NCBI GenBank assembly: GCA_902631395.1
Contig: CACOYM010000010.1
Location: forward strand, 1-64,000
Origin: Halieaceae bacterium
GTDB lineage: Bacteria > Pseudomonadota > Gammaproteobacteria > Pseudomonadales > Halieaceae
Length of the DNA stretch: 64,000 nt
Reading direction: 5' to 3'
Shown here: positions 50,979 through 60,051 of the stretch, piece after piece
How the letters are laid out: each line of letters opens with the position of its first letter
Position numbering within the stretch: the stretch's first letter is position 1
Made by a program: the position numbers and the translations under genes
Notes under the pieces: generated by a model
What the model was told of the DNA's origin: nothing
Database searches by the model: none
The model's input: only the letters and a program-made list of their open reading frames with translations

Positions 50979-52628
50979 TTAATTGTTCTCAGCCTGCGAA
51001 GCGGGATTCTCGAAAATCCAGTTTCTCGCGGCTGTCAGTGCCTCGAGTCTAGTATGAAAACGGGATCCACTCGGAAGCTGGTCTTTAACCCCAAGGCCTT
51101 CGAGGCTTTTGGAAACTTCTGCGTTGATGCCGCAAACATATAAATGCTTGCCCGAGTGAGCGGCATCTTGCGCGATCGTCTCGACAGCTCTCGCTGCAGA
51201 GACATCCATGAAAGGAACTCGGCTAAAATCCAGCACGAGTGAGGTGTGGGTTTCAAGGCTTATACGCTCTCGGACGTGGTGTCCAAGGTCAGCCGCCGCG
51301 CCGAAGCTCAATGGTCCGCCCAGGTCAAAGTAAGTCAGGCTGCTTCCGCACTCGTTAACAAGTGCATTTTCAGCGTCTGAGAGGCCCTCATTCGAGTCGT
51401 CACTCTCACCAGCTGCGGCTGCAAGTTGCGCATCTGCTACTTGCTTTACGAATGCTATTGCAGCGATGACCACCCCTGCTACAACAGCAGTAATTAGATC
51501 TACAAAGACAGTTAGGCCCAAGACCAACACCATCAATGCCAAATCAAATCGCGGTCCTCGATGGGCGCGTTTAAGATAAGAAATGTCGATGATGTCATAG
51601 CCGACTTTGACAAGAATCCCGGCTAGTACGGCGTGGGGAATTTTGGATGCTAATGGAGCTAATACCAATACAACTGCCAGCAATAGCAAGCTATGGAGCA
51701 TACCGGATATCTTAGTCACTCCACCTGTTCGAATGTTTACTACTGTGCGCATTGTGGCGCCAGCACCGGGTATTCCCCCAAAGAATCCCGCGACCATGTT
51801 GCCAACACCTTGACCGATGAGTTCGCGGTTGGAGTGATGCCTGGTTCGCGTCATGTTGTCCGCAACTAGCGACGTCAAGAGACTGTCTATTGCACCCAGC
51901 ACCGCTAGAATCATCGCGGCTTCAAAAACCATTAAAAGTGTGTCGCTAGAAAAAGCAGGCATGATGAATTCTGGCAGTCCTGTTGGGATTGCACCCAATA
52001 CTGGGACGCCACTAAGGGCTAGGCTCACCACAGTGCCCGTAATCAATGCAGCTAATGGACCTGGTAAATAGCGGCCCCAAGTTGCCGGCCAGAAGAACAC
52101 CATGGCGAGGGTTAGTAAACCAACGCCTAACGCAGCTGGGTTGGGGTTTGTGACAGCGTTTGGCACTTCTAGCAGTGCCGGTATGGTACCGCTGGCCTCA
52201 GGCTCGTGACCGAAGAGACGCGCGAGTTGAAGCGCAATGATTATGCATCCAATACCGCTCATGAAGCCCGATACGACTGGGTATGGAACGAGGCGGATGT
52301 ATTGACCAAAGCCCAGTAGGCCGAACGCGATCTGCAGGGCTCCAGCTAGCACCACGGTCGCGAAGACGAGCGATAAATCACCGCTGAGTGAGGCAAAAAC
52401 TCCAGCAAAAACGACGATCATTGGTCCTGTTGGGCCCGAAATCTGGGACGGGGTCCCACCAAACAAGGCCGCGAAAAATCCAACTAGAATCGCGCCATAA
52501 ACGCCGGCGATTGGTCCTGCGCCCGATGCTTCTCCAAATGCTAGGGCCAGTGGAAGCGCTACTACACCGGCAGTCAACCCACCAAAGACGTCGCCACGTA
52601 GGTGAGAGAAATCAAAAAACTTGGTCAT
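50979..52628 (-). CDS. SulP-family anion transporter with STAS domain
   Basis: This 549-residue protein has a membrane domain of about residues 1-400 with GLTAGVVALPLALAFGEASG, ISGPTGPMIVVFAGV and GFFGGIPGAGATMRTVVNIR. A C-terminal STAS domain (about residues 430-540) includes SLVLDFSRVPFMDVSAARAV. Family members carry sulfate, bicarbonate or organic acids. A bicarbonate role is possible but not shown by the sequence. It lies downstream of the NTF2-like gene. Confidence 0.92.
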   Translation of the reverse strand: MTKFFDFSHLRGDVFGGLTAGVVALPLALAFGEASGAGPIAGVYGAILVGFFAALFGGTPSQISGPTGPMIVVFAGVFASLSGDLSLVFATVVLAGALQIAFGLLGFGQYIRLVPYPVVSGFMSGIGCIIIALQLARLFGHEPEASGTIPALLEVPNAVTNPNPAALGVGLLTLAMVFFWPATWGRYLPGPLAALITGTVVSLALSGVPVLGAIPTGLPEFIMPAFSSDTLLMVFEAAMILAVLGAIDSLLTSLVADNMTRTRHHSNRELIGQGVGNMVAGFFGGIPGAGATMRTVVNIRTGGVTKISGMLHSLLLLAVVLVLAPLASKIPHAVLAGILVKVGYDIIDISYLKRAHRGPRFDLALMVLVLGLTVFVDLITAVVAGVVIAAIAFVKQVADAQLAAAAGESDDSNEGLSDAENALVNECGSSLTYFDLGGPLSFGAAADLGHHVRERISLETHTSLVLDFSRVPFMDVSAARAVETIAQDAAHSGKHLYVCGINAEVSKSLEGLGVKDQLPSGSRFHTRLEALTAARNWIFENPASQAENN

Positions 52629-52741
52629 GCAATTACTGCCTTACGATTAAGTCAAGTAGGTCTTTCCCCAAAGGAACCGCAAAAAACGTGCAGGAAAAAA
52701 TGCTCGTATAATTGGGGTTTAGGGTTTCTCCCGAAAGGCCA

Positions 52742-53113
52742 TTATCCCTCGGGCATTGCTGAACTGTGGTGTTGCAGAATTTTCCAACCATCAGTGGTCG
52801 CAACATAAAGGTAGCTGAAGCGAGCTGTCACTGTGGATCCATCCCCAAACGTAAAGGTATACACACCAGAATTTGTTGCATGTGTATCACTAAGGACATT
52901 TACGTTGGACTCGTCGATGACCCCCTGAGGTGACTTCTGAAGGAAACCTACGAAATAGTCTCGGATTTCGGCATGGTCATGTCGAACTCGATTGGAAACC
53001 GTCGGCAAGAGCACCGCGTTATCGGCATAGAGCGCAGTGACTGTGTCCGGGTCGAGTGTCGCAAGGGCCGAATTCCAAGTATTAAATAGAGCAACTACAT
53101 CATCATGGTTCAT
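52742..53113 (-). CDS. NTF2-like protein (SgcJ/EcaC, CaMKII-association type)
   Basis: This 123-residue single-domain protein matches the cone-shaped NTF2-like fold by VVALFNTWNSALATLDPDTV, ALYADNAVLLPT and ATTDGWKILQHHSSAMPEG. No catalytic residues can be named. It is divergent from the OxyR-family regulator at 53322. Its promoter has a perfect TATAAT on the - strand (53170-53165), with an OxyR-like site over the -35 position, suggesting control by that regulator. Confidence 0.85.
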   Translation of the reverse strand: MNHDDVVALFNTWNSALATLDPDTVTALYADNAVLLPTVSNRVRHDHAEIRDYFVGFLQKSPQGVIDESNVNVLSDTHATNSGVYTFTFGDGSTVTARFSYLYVATTDGWKILQHHSSAMPEG

Positions 53114-53164
53114 TGGGACTCTCCTGAGTTACGGGTTTTATACGTGATAGGAAAAACAAGGATC

Positions 53165-53193
53165 ATTATAAGTTGTGATAGAATTTATCTATC
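53165..53193 (-). promoter_or_regulatory. OxyR-like operator and -10 of the NTF2-like gene
   Basis: ATAG-N7-CTAT at 53178-53192 fits one half of the published OxyR consensus (ATAGntnnnanCTAT). On the - strand a TATAAT hexamer lies at 53170-53165, so the site covers the -35 region, where no good -35 hexamer exists. That geometry fits an activator-dependent promoter. Confidence 0.5.
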
Positions 53194-53238
53194 GCTATTC
53201 TGTCCAAAGAATCCGGTGAAGCTTAATTAATGGTTTGT

Positions 53239-53287
53239 GCCGATAGATCCGCTCTCGCTGCCGATAGATCCGCTCTCGCTGCCGATA
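53239..53287. repeat. 21-base tandem repeat
   Basis: GCCGATAGATCCGCTCTCGCT occurs twice in a row without change (53239-53259, 53260-53280) and a third partial copy begins at 53281 (GCCGATA). The period equals two turns of the DNA helix, and each copy carries an ATAG. It lies just upstream of the LysR-type regulator gene. Confidence 0.9.
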
Positions 53288-53321
53288 TATTTGTCCTTGA
53301 TGCTTTTCAAAGGAGGGTCTT

Positions 53322-54251
53322 TTGCCCGACCTGAATCAATTTACCTTTAAGCAAGTAAGATATTTCCAAACGATCGCTGAGGCGGGCAGTTTTAGGCGCG
53401 CGGCAGATCGTCTAGGTGTCAAACAGCCCACTTTGACTGTGCAGATCGCATCGATGGAGGAAGCTCTCGCCACGACGCTTTTTGAAAGGCAACGGAACGG
53501 TGTCGTCTTGACTCCTATCGGTAGAGACCTATTGCCAAGAGCCCGACGAATTGCCGAGGAAATGAAGGGCTTTTTTGATCAGGCTCAGGGAGTGTCAGGG
53601 CAAAGCACTTATCGGCTTGGTGTGACGCCTACCTTGGGGCCCTACGTATTGCCCCGTGTATTGCCATCAATGCATAAACGCTTCGAAGATCTTCGGCTCT
53701 ATGTGCGTGAGGCTGTGCCCGCTCAATTAACAACGGATTTAAAGTCAGCGGCGCACGACGTAATTTTAACGACTTTGCCCTTGCAGGGTGAGGATCTTGA
53801 GATTACTCCGCTTTTCAGGGAATCACTGAAGTTGGCAGTGCCCCTCGAGCATTCTTTAGCTTCGAAATCTGTGATTTCGGCGCAGGATTTGGTTGGTGAA
53901 GCGGTGCTTACTATTCACGAACAGCACCTTTTTCACCGTCAAGTCAGCGCTTTATGTGAAAGTCTGGGTGCGACAGTCAACAGCGATTATGAAGGCACCT
54001 CATTGGACACACTTAGGCAGATGGTCGTAATGGGTATGGGCATCGCTTTTTTGCCCTCGCTTTACGTCGCTAGCGAAATCTCAGATTCAGACGCCCTGCG
54101 CGTCACTGACGTCGAAGGCGTCAACATGAGTCGAGATCATGCTTTGGTCTGGCGGCGTCGCTCACCCGCCCGTGTTTTTTTCCGGCAGTTAAGTGAGGCC
54201 CTGGTGGAGATCATTACGGAACAATTGACTGACGAAGTCACACTCCTCTGA
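53322..54251 (+). CDS. LysR-type regulator of the OxyR family without the peroxidatic Cys
   Basis: The start is TTG 53322, fixed by AGGAGG at 53311-53316, giving 309 residues. The N-terminal helix-turn-helix is FRRAADRLGVKQPTLTVQIA (about residues 24-43). The effector domain follows OxyR closely (GVTPTLGPYVLPRVLPSM; GTSLDTLRQMVVMGMGIAFL). At the redox loop the order HCLRDQ...GFC of E. coli OxyR reads HLFHRQ...ALC here. The Cys199 equivalent is Leu203, while Cys212 matches Cys208. It may not sense peroxide in the classical way. Confidence 0.9.
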   Translation: MPDLNQFTFKQVRYFQTIAEAGSFRRAADRLGVKQPTLTVQIASMEEALATTLFERQRNGVVLTPIGRDLLPRARRIAEEMKGFFDQAQGVSGQSTYRLGVTPTLGPYVLPRVLPSMHKRFEDLRLYVREAVPAQLTTDLKSAAHDVILTTLPLQGEDLEITPLFRESLKLAVPLEHSLASKSVISAQDLVGEAVLTIHEQHLFHRQVSALCESLGATVNSDYEGTSLDTLRQMVVMGMGIAFLPSLYVASEISDSDALRVTDVEGVNMSRDHALVWRRRSPARVFFRQLSEALVEIITEQLTDEVTLL

Positions 54252-54395
54252 AAACGACCCCCCCCCAACTCCTCGCGAGATGCGGCGTGTTCCTTGTCCG
54301 GAATTTAGTCGACACGATTCCTTCAGTGCCGTCTACTCGCAAAGCTACTCGCAATGACGCACAATGCGCGACCCGTTTACGCTCGATTTAAAGCA

Positions 54396-55565
54396 ATGTT
54401 TCGCATAAAGACTCACAACACTATATCGATTAAAGGACTCAATCGTTTTGAACGAGAGCGCTACGAGGTAGGTCAGGACATCGCGCACCCCGATGCTTTG
54501 TTGTTGCGAAGTCATAAGCTGCAGGAGAGTGAAATTCCTGATTCGGTCACGGCGATCGCGCGAGCCGGAGCCGGAGTGAACAACATTCCACTCGCGCTTT
54601 GTAGCAAGAGGGGTATACCTGTCTTTAATACTCCTGGAGCCAATGCCAATGCAGTTAAGGAACTAGTTGCTGCGGCGATGCTACTGGCTTCTAGAGATAT
54701 AGTTGGTGGCATCACTTTTGCTCAGTCGCAAGATCCCTCCATGGCGGCTTCCGATATGAATGCCCTCATGGAGCGGGAGAAGAAGCGTTTTGCCGGCGCA
54801 GAACTCGCCGGCAAAACATTGGGTGTTGTAGGTCTTGGCTCAATCGGCAGCCTTGTCGCTCGACTCGGCCTTGATTTTGGTATGGACGTGGTTGGATTCG
54901 ATCCAGCTTTGTCAGTTGAAGCTGCTTGGCGATTGCCCAGTGAAGTACAACGTATGGACAATGTGCAATCGCTCGTCAGCCGGAGCGACTTTGTCAGTCT
55001 GCACCTGCCGGTCCTTGAGAGCACACGTGGTCTGGTGAATGGCGAGATGCTGAATAACTTCAAGAAGGGAAGTTGTCTGCTGAATTTTGCTCGAGAAGAA
55101 GTTGTATCGACGGAGGCGGTTGTTGCAGCTCTCGACAACGGGCAGCTTGGGCGTTACGTCGCCGATTTTCCTAGCCCGGTCTTACTAGGAAGAAATGATG
55201 CTCTGTTGATGCCTCACATCGGTGCGAGCACTGCGGAAGCTGAAGAAAATTGCGCAGTGATGGCGGCAAATCAGCTGAGGGCATTTCTCGAACACGGAAA
55301 TATTCGTAATTCAGTCAACTTTCCAGCTATTGAGCTTGAGAGGACGACTGAGTTTCGGATTACGATTGCCAACCGAAACGAACCGGGCATGCTGAGTGAT
55401 ATTCTGACTCTGATCGGCGAGGACGGCTTGAACGTTGCGGATCTGCTTAATAAAAGTGTTGGTAACATTGCCTATAACATCATCGATCTTGATGAGACCC
55501 CTCAGCAGATGCTACTCGAAAAAATCATTGGTCTCGAAGGCGTGGTCAATATGCGATTGATCTGA
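54396..55565 (+). CDS. serA: D-3-phosphoglycerate dehydrogenase
   Basis: Read from ATG 54396 (MFRIKTHNTISIKGLNRFER) this is 389 residues; an in-frame ATG at 54354 is possible and neither has a strong ribosome-binding site. NAD-binding GVVGLGSIGSLVARLGLDFG, RAGAGVNNIPLAL and the catalytic His in MPHIGASTAEAEENCA are present. A C-terminal ACT domain covers about the last 75 residues (FRITIANRNEPGMLSDILTL). It starts serine synthesis. The gene lies beside a threonine aldolase. Confidence 0.92.
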   Translation: MFRIKTHNTISIKGLNRFERERYEVGQDIAHPDALLLRSHKLQESEIPDSVTAIARAGAGVNNIPLALCSKRGIPVFNTPGANANAVKELVAAAMLLASRDIVGGITFAQSQDPSMAASDMNALMEREKKRFAGAELAGKTLGVVGLGSIGSLVARLGLDFGMDVVGFDPALSVEAAWRLPSEVQRMDNVQSLVSRSDFVSLHLPVLESTRGLVNGEMLNNFKKGSCLLNFAREEVVSTEAVVAALDNGQLGRYVADFPSPVLLGRNDALLMPHIGASTAEAEENCAVMAANQLRAFLEHGNIRNSVNFPAIELERTTEFRITIANRNEPGMLSDILTLIGEDGLNVADLLNKSVGNIAYNIIDLDETPQQMLLEKIIGLEGVVNMRLI

Positions 55566-55687
55566 GCCCTCGATCTTTGCAATCAGATTCCTTGGGGTGA
55601 AGCGCGGACCGCGATCGGTAAATCGAGGCTTCAAGCTACTGAGCGCTATGCTGTTGAGATCACTGCGCTGATGCGGAGCACATCTAT

Positions 55688-56716
55688 TTGAATTTCATTT
55701 CGGACAATCAAGCGGGAGCTCACGAATCGGTCTTAGCGGCACTCACAGAGGCCAACAGCGGTAGCTCACCCGGCTACGGTGAGGACATGTTGACGGCAGC
55801 TGCTGAAGGGGCCGTCGGTGCTGTTTTCGAAACTGATTGCCAGGTGTTCTTTGTGGCTACTGGAACGGCAGCCAACGCGCTTGCCATGAGTGCGCTCTGC
55901 CCCCCATGGGGTGCAATCTACTGTCACGAGGGCGCCCATATCCAGAACGACGAGAATACTGCGGTTGAGTTATTAACGGGTGGGGCACGTATGGTGCCTA
56001 TCGCTGGTGAGGCGGGCAAGCCTGACCCGCAACTGATGCGGGCTCACATAACAACTGCCACGATTCATGGTGTCCACAACGCGCGCCCGGGCGCCATCAG
56101 TCTTTCGAATGTCAGCGAGTCAGGAACGGTGTTTAGCCCTGATGATATTGCACGGTATCGTGCTGTGGCTGATGAATTTCAATTGACTTTACATATGGAT
56201 GGCGCGCGCTTTGCGAATGCTGTTGTAGCATCAGGAGCGAGCCCCGCAGATTTAACCTGGCGAAGCGGAATAGATTGTCTCAGCTTTGGCCTGACCAAAA
56301 ATGGTGGCATTGCAGCGGAAGCTGTGGTGATGTTTGACCAAGACATGGCAGAGCAGTTTGCTTTTCGTCGCAAGCGTGCAGGTCATCTTTGGTCAAAACA
56401 GCGATTTCTCGCAGCGCAATGGCTGGCGTTGCTAACCGACGATTTGTGGTTGGCGAATGCGCGCCATGCCAATGCCATGGCCCAGAAACTGGCAGCTGGT
56501 TTTGCGGCTCACCCTAGCATTGAATTGCCTTGGCCTGTTGATGCCAACGAGCTTTTCCCAGTCATACCTGAACACATCCGTATTCGGTTTAGAAAGGCTG
56601 GATTGGAGTTCTATGACTGGCCAGCTCAGGCCGACATGACTCGATTCGTGACTCATTTCGCGACGAATTCTGAGGAAATTGAACGAGCATTGGCAATCAT
56701 CGCAGGAACAGCTTGA
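55688..56716 (+). CDS. ltaE: Low-specificity threonine aldolase family protein
   Basis: This 342-residue PLP enzyme opens MNFISDNQAGAHESVLAALT. It has the cofactor-binding Asp in HMDGARFANA (D171) and the Schiff-base Lys in LSFGLTKNGG (K204). The start codon is TTG, overlapping the end of an open frame that runs on from serA. It cleaves L-threonine or allo-threonine to glycine and acetaldehyde, so with SerA it touches glycine/serine supply. Confidence 0.9.
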   Translation: MNFISDNQAGAHESVLAALTEANSGSSPGYGEDMLTAAAEGAVGAVFETDCQVFFVATGTAANALAMSALCPPWGAIYCHEGAHIQNDENTAVELLTGGARMVPIAGEAGKPDPQLMRAHITTATIHGVHNARPGAISLSNVSESGTVFSPDDIARYRAVADEFQLTLHMDGARFANAVVASGASPADLTWRSGIDCLSFGLTKNGGIAAEAVVMFDQDMAEQFAFRRKRAGHLWSKQRFLAAQWLALLTDDLWLANARHANAMAQKLAAGFAAHPSIELPWPVDANELFPVIPEHIRIRFRKAGLEFYDWPAQADMTRFVTHFATNSEEIERALAIIAGTA

Positions 56717-56860
56717 TTCGTTTTTCCCGCCTATGTCAGGAAACGAGCAGACCACTAAACCAAGGAACTCTCTGCTCTCCGTCGTTACGCGGTCGGTGGT
56801 TGATTTGATTTAAGACAAGATGCCCGCGGAGCAAAGTGAGGCCACGGTGCATGCAGTAAA

Positions 56861-57943
56861 CTATCGAGCAACCTGAAAGACATCTCCCTCTTCGGTAATC
56901 GCGACAATCTTTCCGTTTCTCAAAACGCGCACGTCGCGAACCCGGCCTTTGATCTCAGGAAAGATCGCCTCGTCTAAGATGACCTTATCGCCGTCGAGCT
57001 TCAATCGGCGCATCTCCTCATTAATCAGCGAACCCAGTAACAAGTCGCCTTGCCATTCAGGGAATAGGTCTCCACGATAGACTGCGAGTCCCGACGGACC
57101 GATGCTGGGCACCCAGTATTGCAGGGGCTGCTCCATACCCTCGGCTTCAGTGAAAGGGGAGATCACGGCGCCGCTATAGTCGACCCCGTAGGTTATAGCC
57201 GGCCAGCCATAGTTACGCCCCGCCTCAATACGATTAAGTTCGTCACCACCTTTGGGCCCGTGTTCCGTCATGAGGATCTGGCCCGAAGCTTCGTCATATA
57301 TCAAGCCCTGTGGGTTTCGGTGGCCATAAGAAAAGACTCTTGGTGCTTTATTAGGAAAGGGATTGTCTGCCGGTGGTGTACCATCGGTTTTTATCCTAAG
57401 CAGCTTGCCCAGTTCCCAGTCCAGATTCTGTGATTCCTCCCGATACTTGTAGCCTTCACCCACACTGACCAGCAGCGTGCCGTCGGGCAAGAGTGTCAGT
57501 TTTCCGCCGTAGTGCGCCGGTCCTTCTTTATCGGGTGAGACTTCTAAAATGGTCTGTATGTCGCTAAGCCTGTCACCGTCGAGCCTCGCTTTCACGACAG
57601 TCACACGATTACCAGATTTATCTCCTCCCGCAAAGCTCAGATAGATGGTCCTGTTGTCGGCGAAGTCCGTGTCGGCCAGCACCTCAAGGAGTCCGCCTTG
57701 CCTGGCGAAATATACTGGAGGTGTTCCCTTAATAGTGGTGATGCTGCCGTCAGACTCGAGTCTAACTAGTCGGCCCGGTTTTTCCGTGAGAAGAAAGGCG
57801 TCGTCACCAACAGGTGCTATTGCCCAAGGCTCATTCAGGCCGGTCGCCAATGTTTCGACTAGATAGTCCTGTGCCAAGCTTGAGCCAGTGAATAAAAAGC
57901 TTAGGCATAGAAATCGTGTGACGGAGGATTTGAGCGCGTGCAT
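56861..57943 (-). CDS. PQQ-dependent aldose sugar dehydrogenase-like protein
   Basis: This 360-residue secreted protein has a signal peptide (about residues 1-24, ending SLAQ). The six-bladed GdhB/YliI propeller shows LATGLNEPWAIAPV, SYGHRNPQGLIYDEASG and TEHGPKGGDELNRIEAGRNY, followed by GWPAITYG. It would oxidise aldoses in the periplasm with PQQ and calcium. No PQQ synthesis genes are in this window. It is a single gene on the - strand. Confidence 0.9.
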   Translation of the reverse strand: MHALKSSVTRFLCLSFLFTGSSLAQDYLVETLATGLNEPWAIAPVGDDAFLLTEKPGRLVRLESDGSITTIKGTPPVYFARQGGLLEVLADTDFADNRTIYLSFAGGDKSGNRVTVVKARLDGDRLSDIQTILEVSPDKEGPAHYGGKLTLLPDGTLLVSVGEGYKYREESQNLDWELGKLLRIKTDGTPPADNPFPNKAPRVFSYGHRNPQGLIYDEASGQILMTEHGPKGGDELNRIEAGRNYGWPAITYGVDYSGAVISPFTEAEGMEQPLQYWVPSIGPSGLAVYRGDLFPEWQGDLLLGSLINEEMRRLKLDGDKVILDEAIFPEIKGRVRDVRVLRNGKIVAITEEGDVFQVAR

Positions 57944-58036
57944 TAAGGAAGTCCTGAAAAATGGGCCAGAGAAGTTACGTCAGCGTAGCATTAGCGGATT
58001 GTAGCTAAGCTTCGCTCTCTAGGACGGATAAATCTT

Positions 58037-58477
58037 ATGCAGGTAGTACTGTCAGTAGTTGTGGGCATCTTAGTCGCTTTTACTGTGGGTTCGGTTGTTG
58101 GTACACAAATGGTGCTGTGTTCTGTTGAAGAAATGGGTTTGGTGGTGTCCTGGGGTATGCGGTGGCAAAGTTCCTGGAGAGATATTGTGGGCTTGAGTTC
58201 CAGCCTTCTCCCCCTGATGGCCATCACTCTCGCGCCAGCGTGGTTGTTATTGGCTTGGCTGGATCGGCGCTCCATGCTGACCGCCAGAGCGAGTATATTC
58301 GCTATTTGCGGTGTTCTTTGCGTCGGTCTGTTACACCCCTTGCTCTATATGGTATTTGGTGTTGACGTCTACGCGCCGGCGCGATCCCTCGCTGGTTTGG
58401 CCGGGCAAGGACTGGCAGGGGCATTGGGCGGTGTAGTGATGAGTCGTGTTTTAGGACCGTCCCGCAGCCTGCAGTGA
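58037..58477 (+). CDS. Hypothetical four-helix membrane protein
   Basis: This 146-residue protein has four hydrophobic segments at about residues 3-25, 52-75, 84-108 and 119-136, with short charged loops (DRRSMLTAR; WGMRWQSSWRD). I recognise no family. The start ATG 58037 has only a weak TAAATCTTATG context. It lies divergent from the sugar dehydrogenase, and its end converges on the serine hydrolase gene. Confidence 0.6.
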   Translation: MQVVLSVVVGILVAFTVGSVVGTQMVLCSVEEMGLVVSWGMRWQSSWRDIVGLSSSLLPLMAITLAPAWLLLAWLDRRSMLTARASIFAICGVLCVGLLHPLLYMVFGVDVYAPARSLAGLAGQGLAGALGGVVMSRVLGPSRSLQ

Positions 58478-58564
58478 TGTGGTTCATAGAAATGTAGTGG
58501 AAAATTCAGGTTTCTGGCTGATCCGGGGAGCTTTCGGCGCATCAGCTAGAGTGTGGTTTGCGGG

Positions 58565-59938
58565 CTATTTCGTAATCGCTAATAGATCAGCCAATAACCT
58601 ATCCATATTGGCTTGTGACTCATTGAGTGTAAGTCCGAGCCGAACAACCACCAGCTCTCTCTCGGGCATGACTGCCACAAACTGCCCTGAGTTACCGCCA
58701 GCATAAAAGGTGCTCTCGGGCGCACTGGGAAATGCCCGATGTGCAGTGTTTAACCAAAACCCCAGACCGTAGATCTCGCCATTCTCGGCAGTACCAGGTG
58801 TGACTGCCAGCCGTTGCCACGCCCGGCTGATGAGTGGGCTGCGGCCATGCCAAGCATTTAGCCAGAGTTGCCCCATCCGCGCCCAGTCGCGGGCCGTGAG
58901 ATAAGCATAACTTGAACCTACCTGAACACCACTGGCGTCAGGTTCCAGCACCATTTCTCTGACGCCCAGCGGCCGCCCGAATTTGGCGTCGATCCAGTCT
59001 GGATATGCCTGCCCATTAAGGGACTGTTGCCACATTAGAGAAGCCGTATTGATATCACCGCTGGAGTAGGCGAACTGCTCACCGGGCGCGCGAGCGTGTC
59101 CGGTCGCGGGTGCGGACAACCACATGCCCTGGCTGCGGTATAGCATGTCGGTCACATCATCCCCAGGAAAGTACCGCTCGGCGAAATCGAAGCCTGAAGA
59201 CATAGACAGCAGGTGCCCCAGGGTGAGATCGGCGCTCACCCGGCTGACGAGAGATTCTCCGGCGCCCGCAGTTTTCAGCGCTTCCGCTACGGAATCATCA
59301 AGACTCAGGTGCCCCCGATCAATCTGCTGACCAATAAAAGTGGCCATCAAACTTTTATTCATTGACCAGCCCTGCATGGGCGTATTGATGGTAACGGGGG
59401 CCTGGTACCGTTCCGCCACGATCTCGCCGCGGTGCATCACGATCACTGCCAGAGTATTTCGGCCGCCTTCAGGAGGCTCGGCGAAGGCGGCATTCAGGGC
59501 TCTGCGGATTGTTGGGGTGATGTTTTTTACAGGTATTGGTATGTCAGCGGCTTCCCTAGCAAGGTAGCCATTCGGCAACGCAATGGTTGGGTGAGCGTTT
59601 GCCGATGAAGTGCTATGCGATAGCAATATGCAGCCATATCTTGGTTGATGTTTCACTTTGATCTTTTGGCCCAGCATCTGCGCCGTAACGGTTCGTTGCT
59701 GGGTATCCATGTCGTAGGAAAGTAAATGAGATAATGGGGCAATCGTTGCGAGCCTGGGCAGCACATCAGTACGTAAGACGAAGTGCTCGGGCAGCCGCGC
59801 GACAAATACGCCAGAGCAGATTTGCTTGGCCGCATAACCCGCGCCAATTGCCCCTGCATTTTGCGCGATGCGTGCACTCATCGTTGCACCGGCGGCCATG
59901 AGTAAGGCAAAAATTGCTAACCACTTTATACGCTTCAT
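58565..59938 (-). CDS. Serine hydrolase of the beta-lactamase (class C/DD-peptidase) family
   Basis: Read from ATG 59938 (MKRIKWLAIFALLMAAGATM) with GGAA upstream this is 457 residues. An N-terminal signal or anchor segment spans about residues 5-20, followed by a non-catalytic region to about 130. The hydrolase domain has the nucleophile S192-x-x-K195 (GWSMNKS), Y291-S-S (FAYSSGD) and a C-terminal FYAGGNSGQF. Such proteins cleave esters or amides such as 6-aminohexanoate dimers. The substrate here is unknown. Confidence 0.88.
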   Translation of the reverse strand: MKRIKWLAIFALLMAAGATMSARIAQNAGAIGAGYAAKQICSGVFVARLPEHFVLRTDVLPRLATIAPLSHLLSYDMDTQQRTVTAQMLGQKIKVKHQPRYGCILLSHSTSSANAHPTIALPNGYLAREAADIPIPVKNITPTIRRALNAAFAEPPEGGRNTLAVIVMHRGEIVAERYQAPVTINTPMQGWSMNKSLMATFIGQQIDRGHLSLDDSVAEALKTAGAGESLVSRVSADLTLGHLLSMSSGFDFAERYFPGDDVTDMLYRSQGMWLSAPATGHARAPGEQFAYSSGDINTASLMWQQSLNGQAYPDWIDAKFGRPLGVREMVLEPDASGVQVGSSYAYLTARDWARMGQLWLNAWHGRSPLISRAWQRLAVTPGTAENGEIYGLGFWLNTAHRAFPSAPESTFYAGGNSGQFVAVMPERELVVVRLGLTLNESQANMDRLLADLLAITK

Positions 59939-60023
59939 CTTATTCCGCTGGCCTGTTGTCTTGTGCAATGCTCGTGTGTTGGGGCCAAATCGTAATTACT
60001 GGTGGTTGCATAGCGGGGATCTG

Positions 60024-60051
60024 TTGACAGGTGCTCCTGACTTACTTTAAT
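60024..60051 (+). promoter_or_regulatory. Near-consensus sigma-70 promoter
   Basis: A perfect TTGACA (60024-60029) is followed after 16 bases by TTTAAT (60046-60051). Transcription would begin near 60058, about 240 bases before the porin start. It may be a distal, phosphate-independent porin promoter or serve a leader or small RNA. Confidence 0.5.

Noticed and set aside
54258-54266. C9 run after the OxyR-family gene
   Set aside because: Noncoding homopolymer; no function indicated, though it is a possible site of sequencing error.
55566-55691. 41 open codons in the serA frame after its stop, running into the threonine aldolase start
   Set aside because: SerA ends normally after its ACT domain. 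An open run of this length is expected fairly often by chance, and the reading matches no family with confidence.
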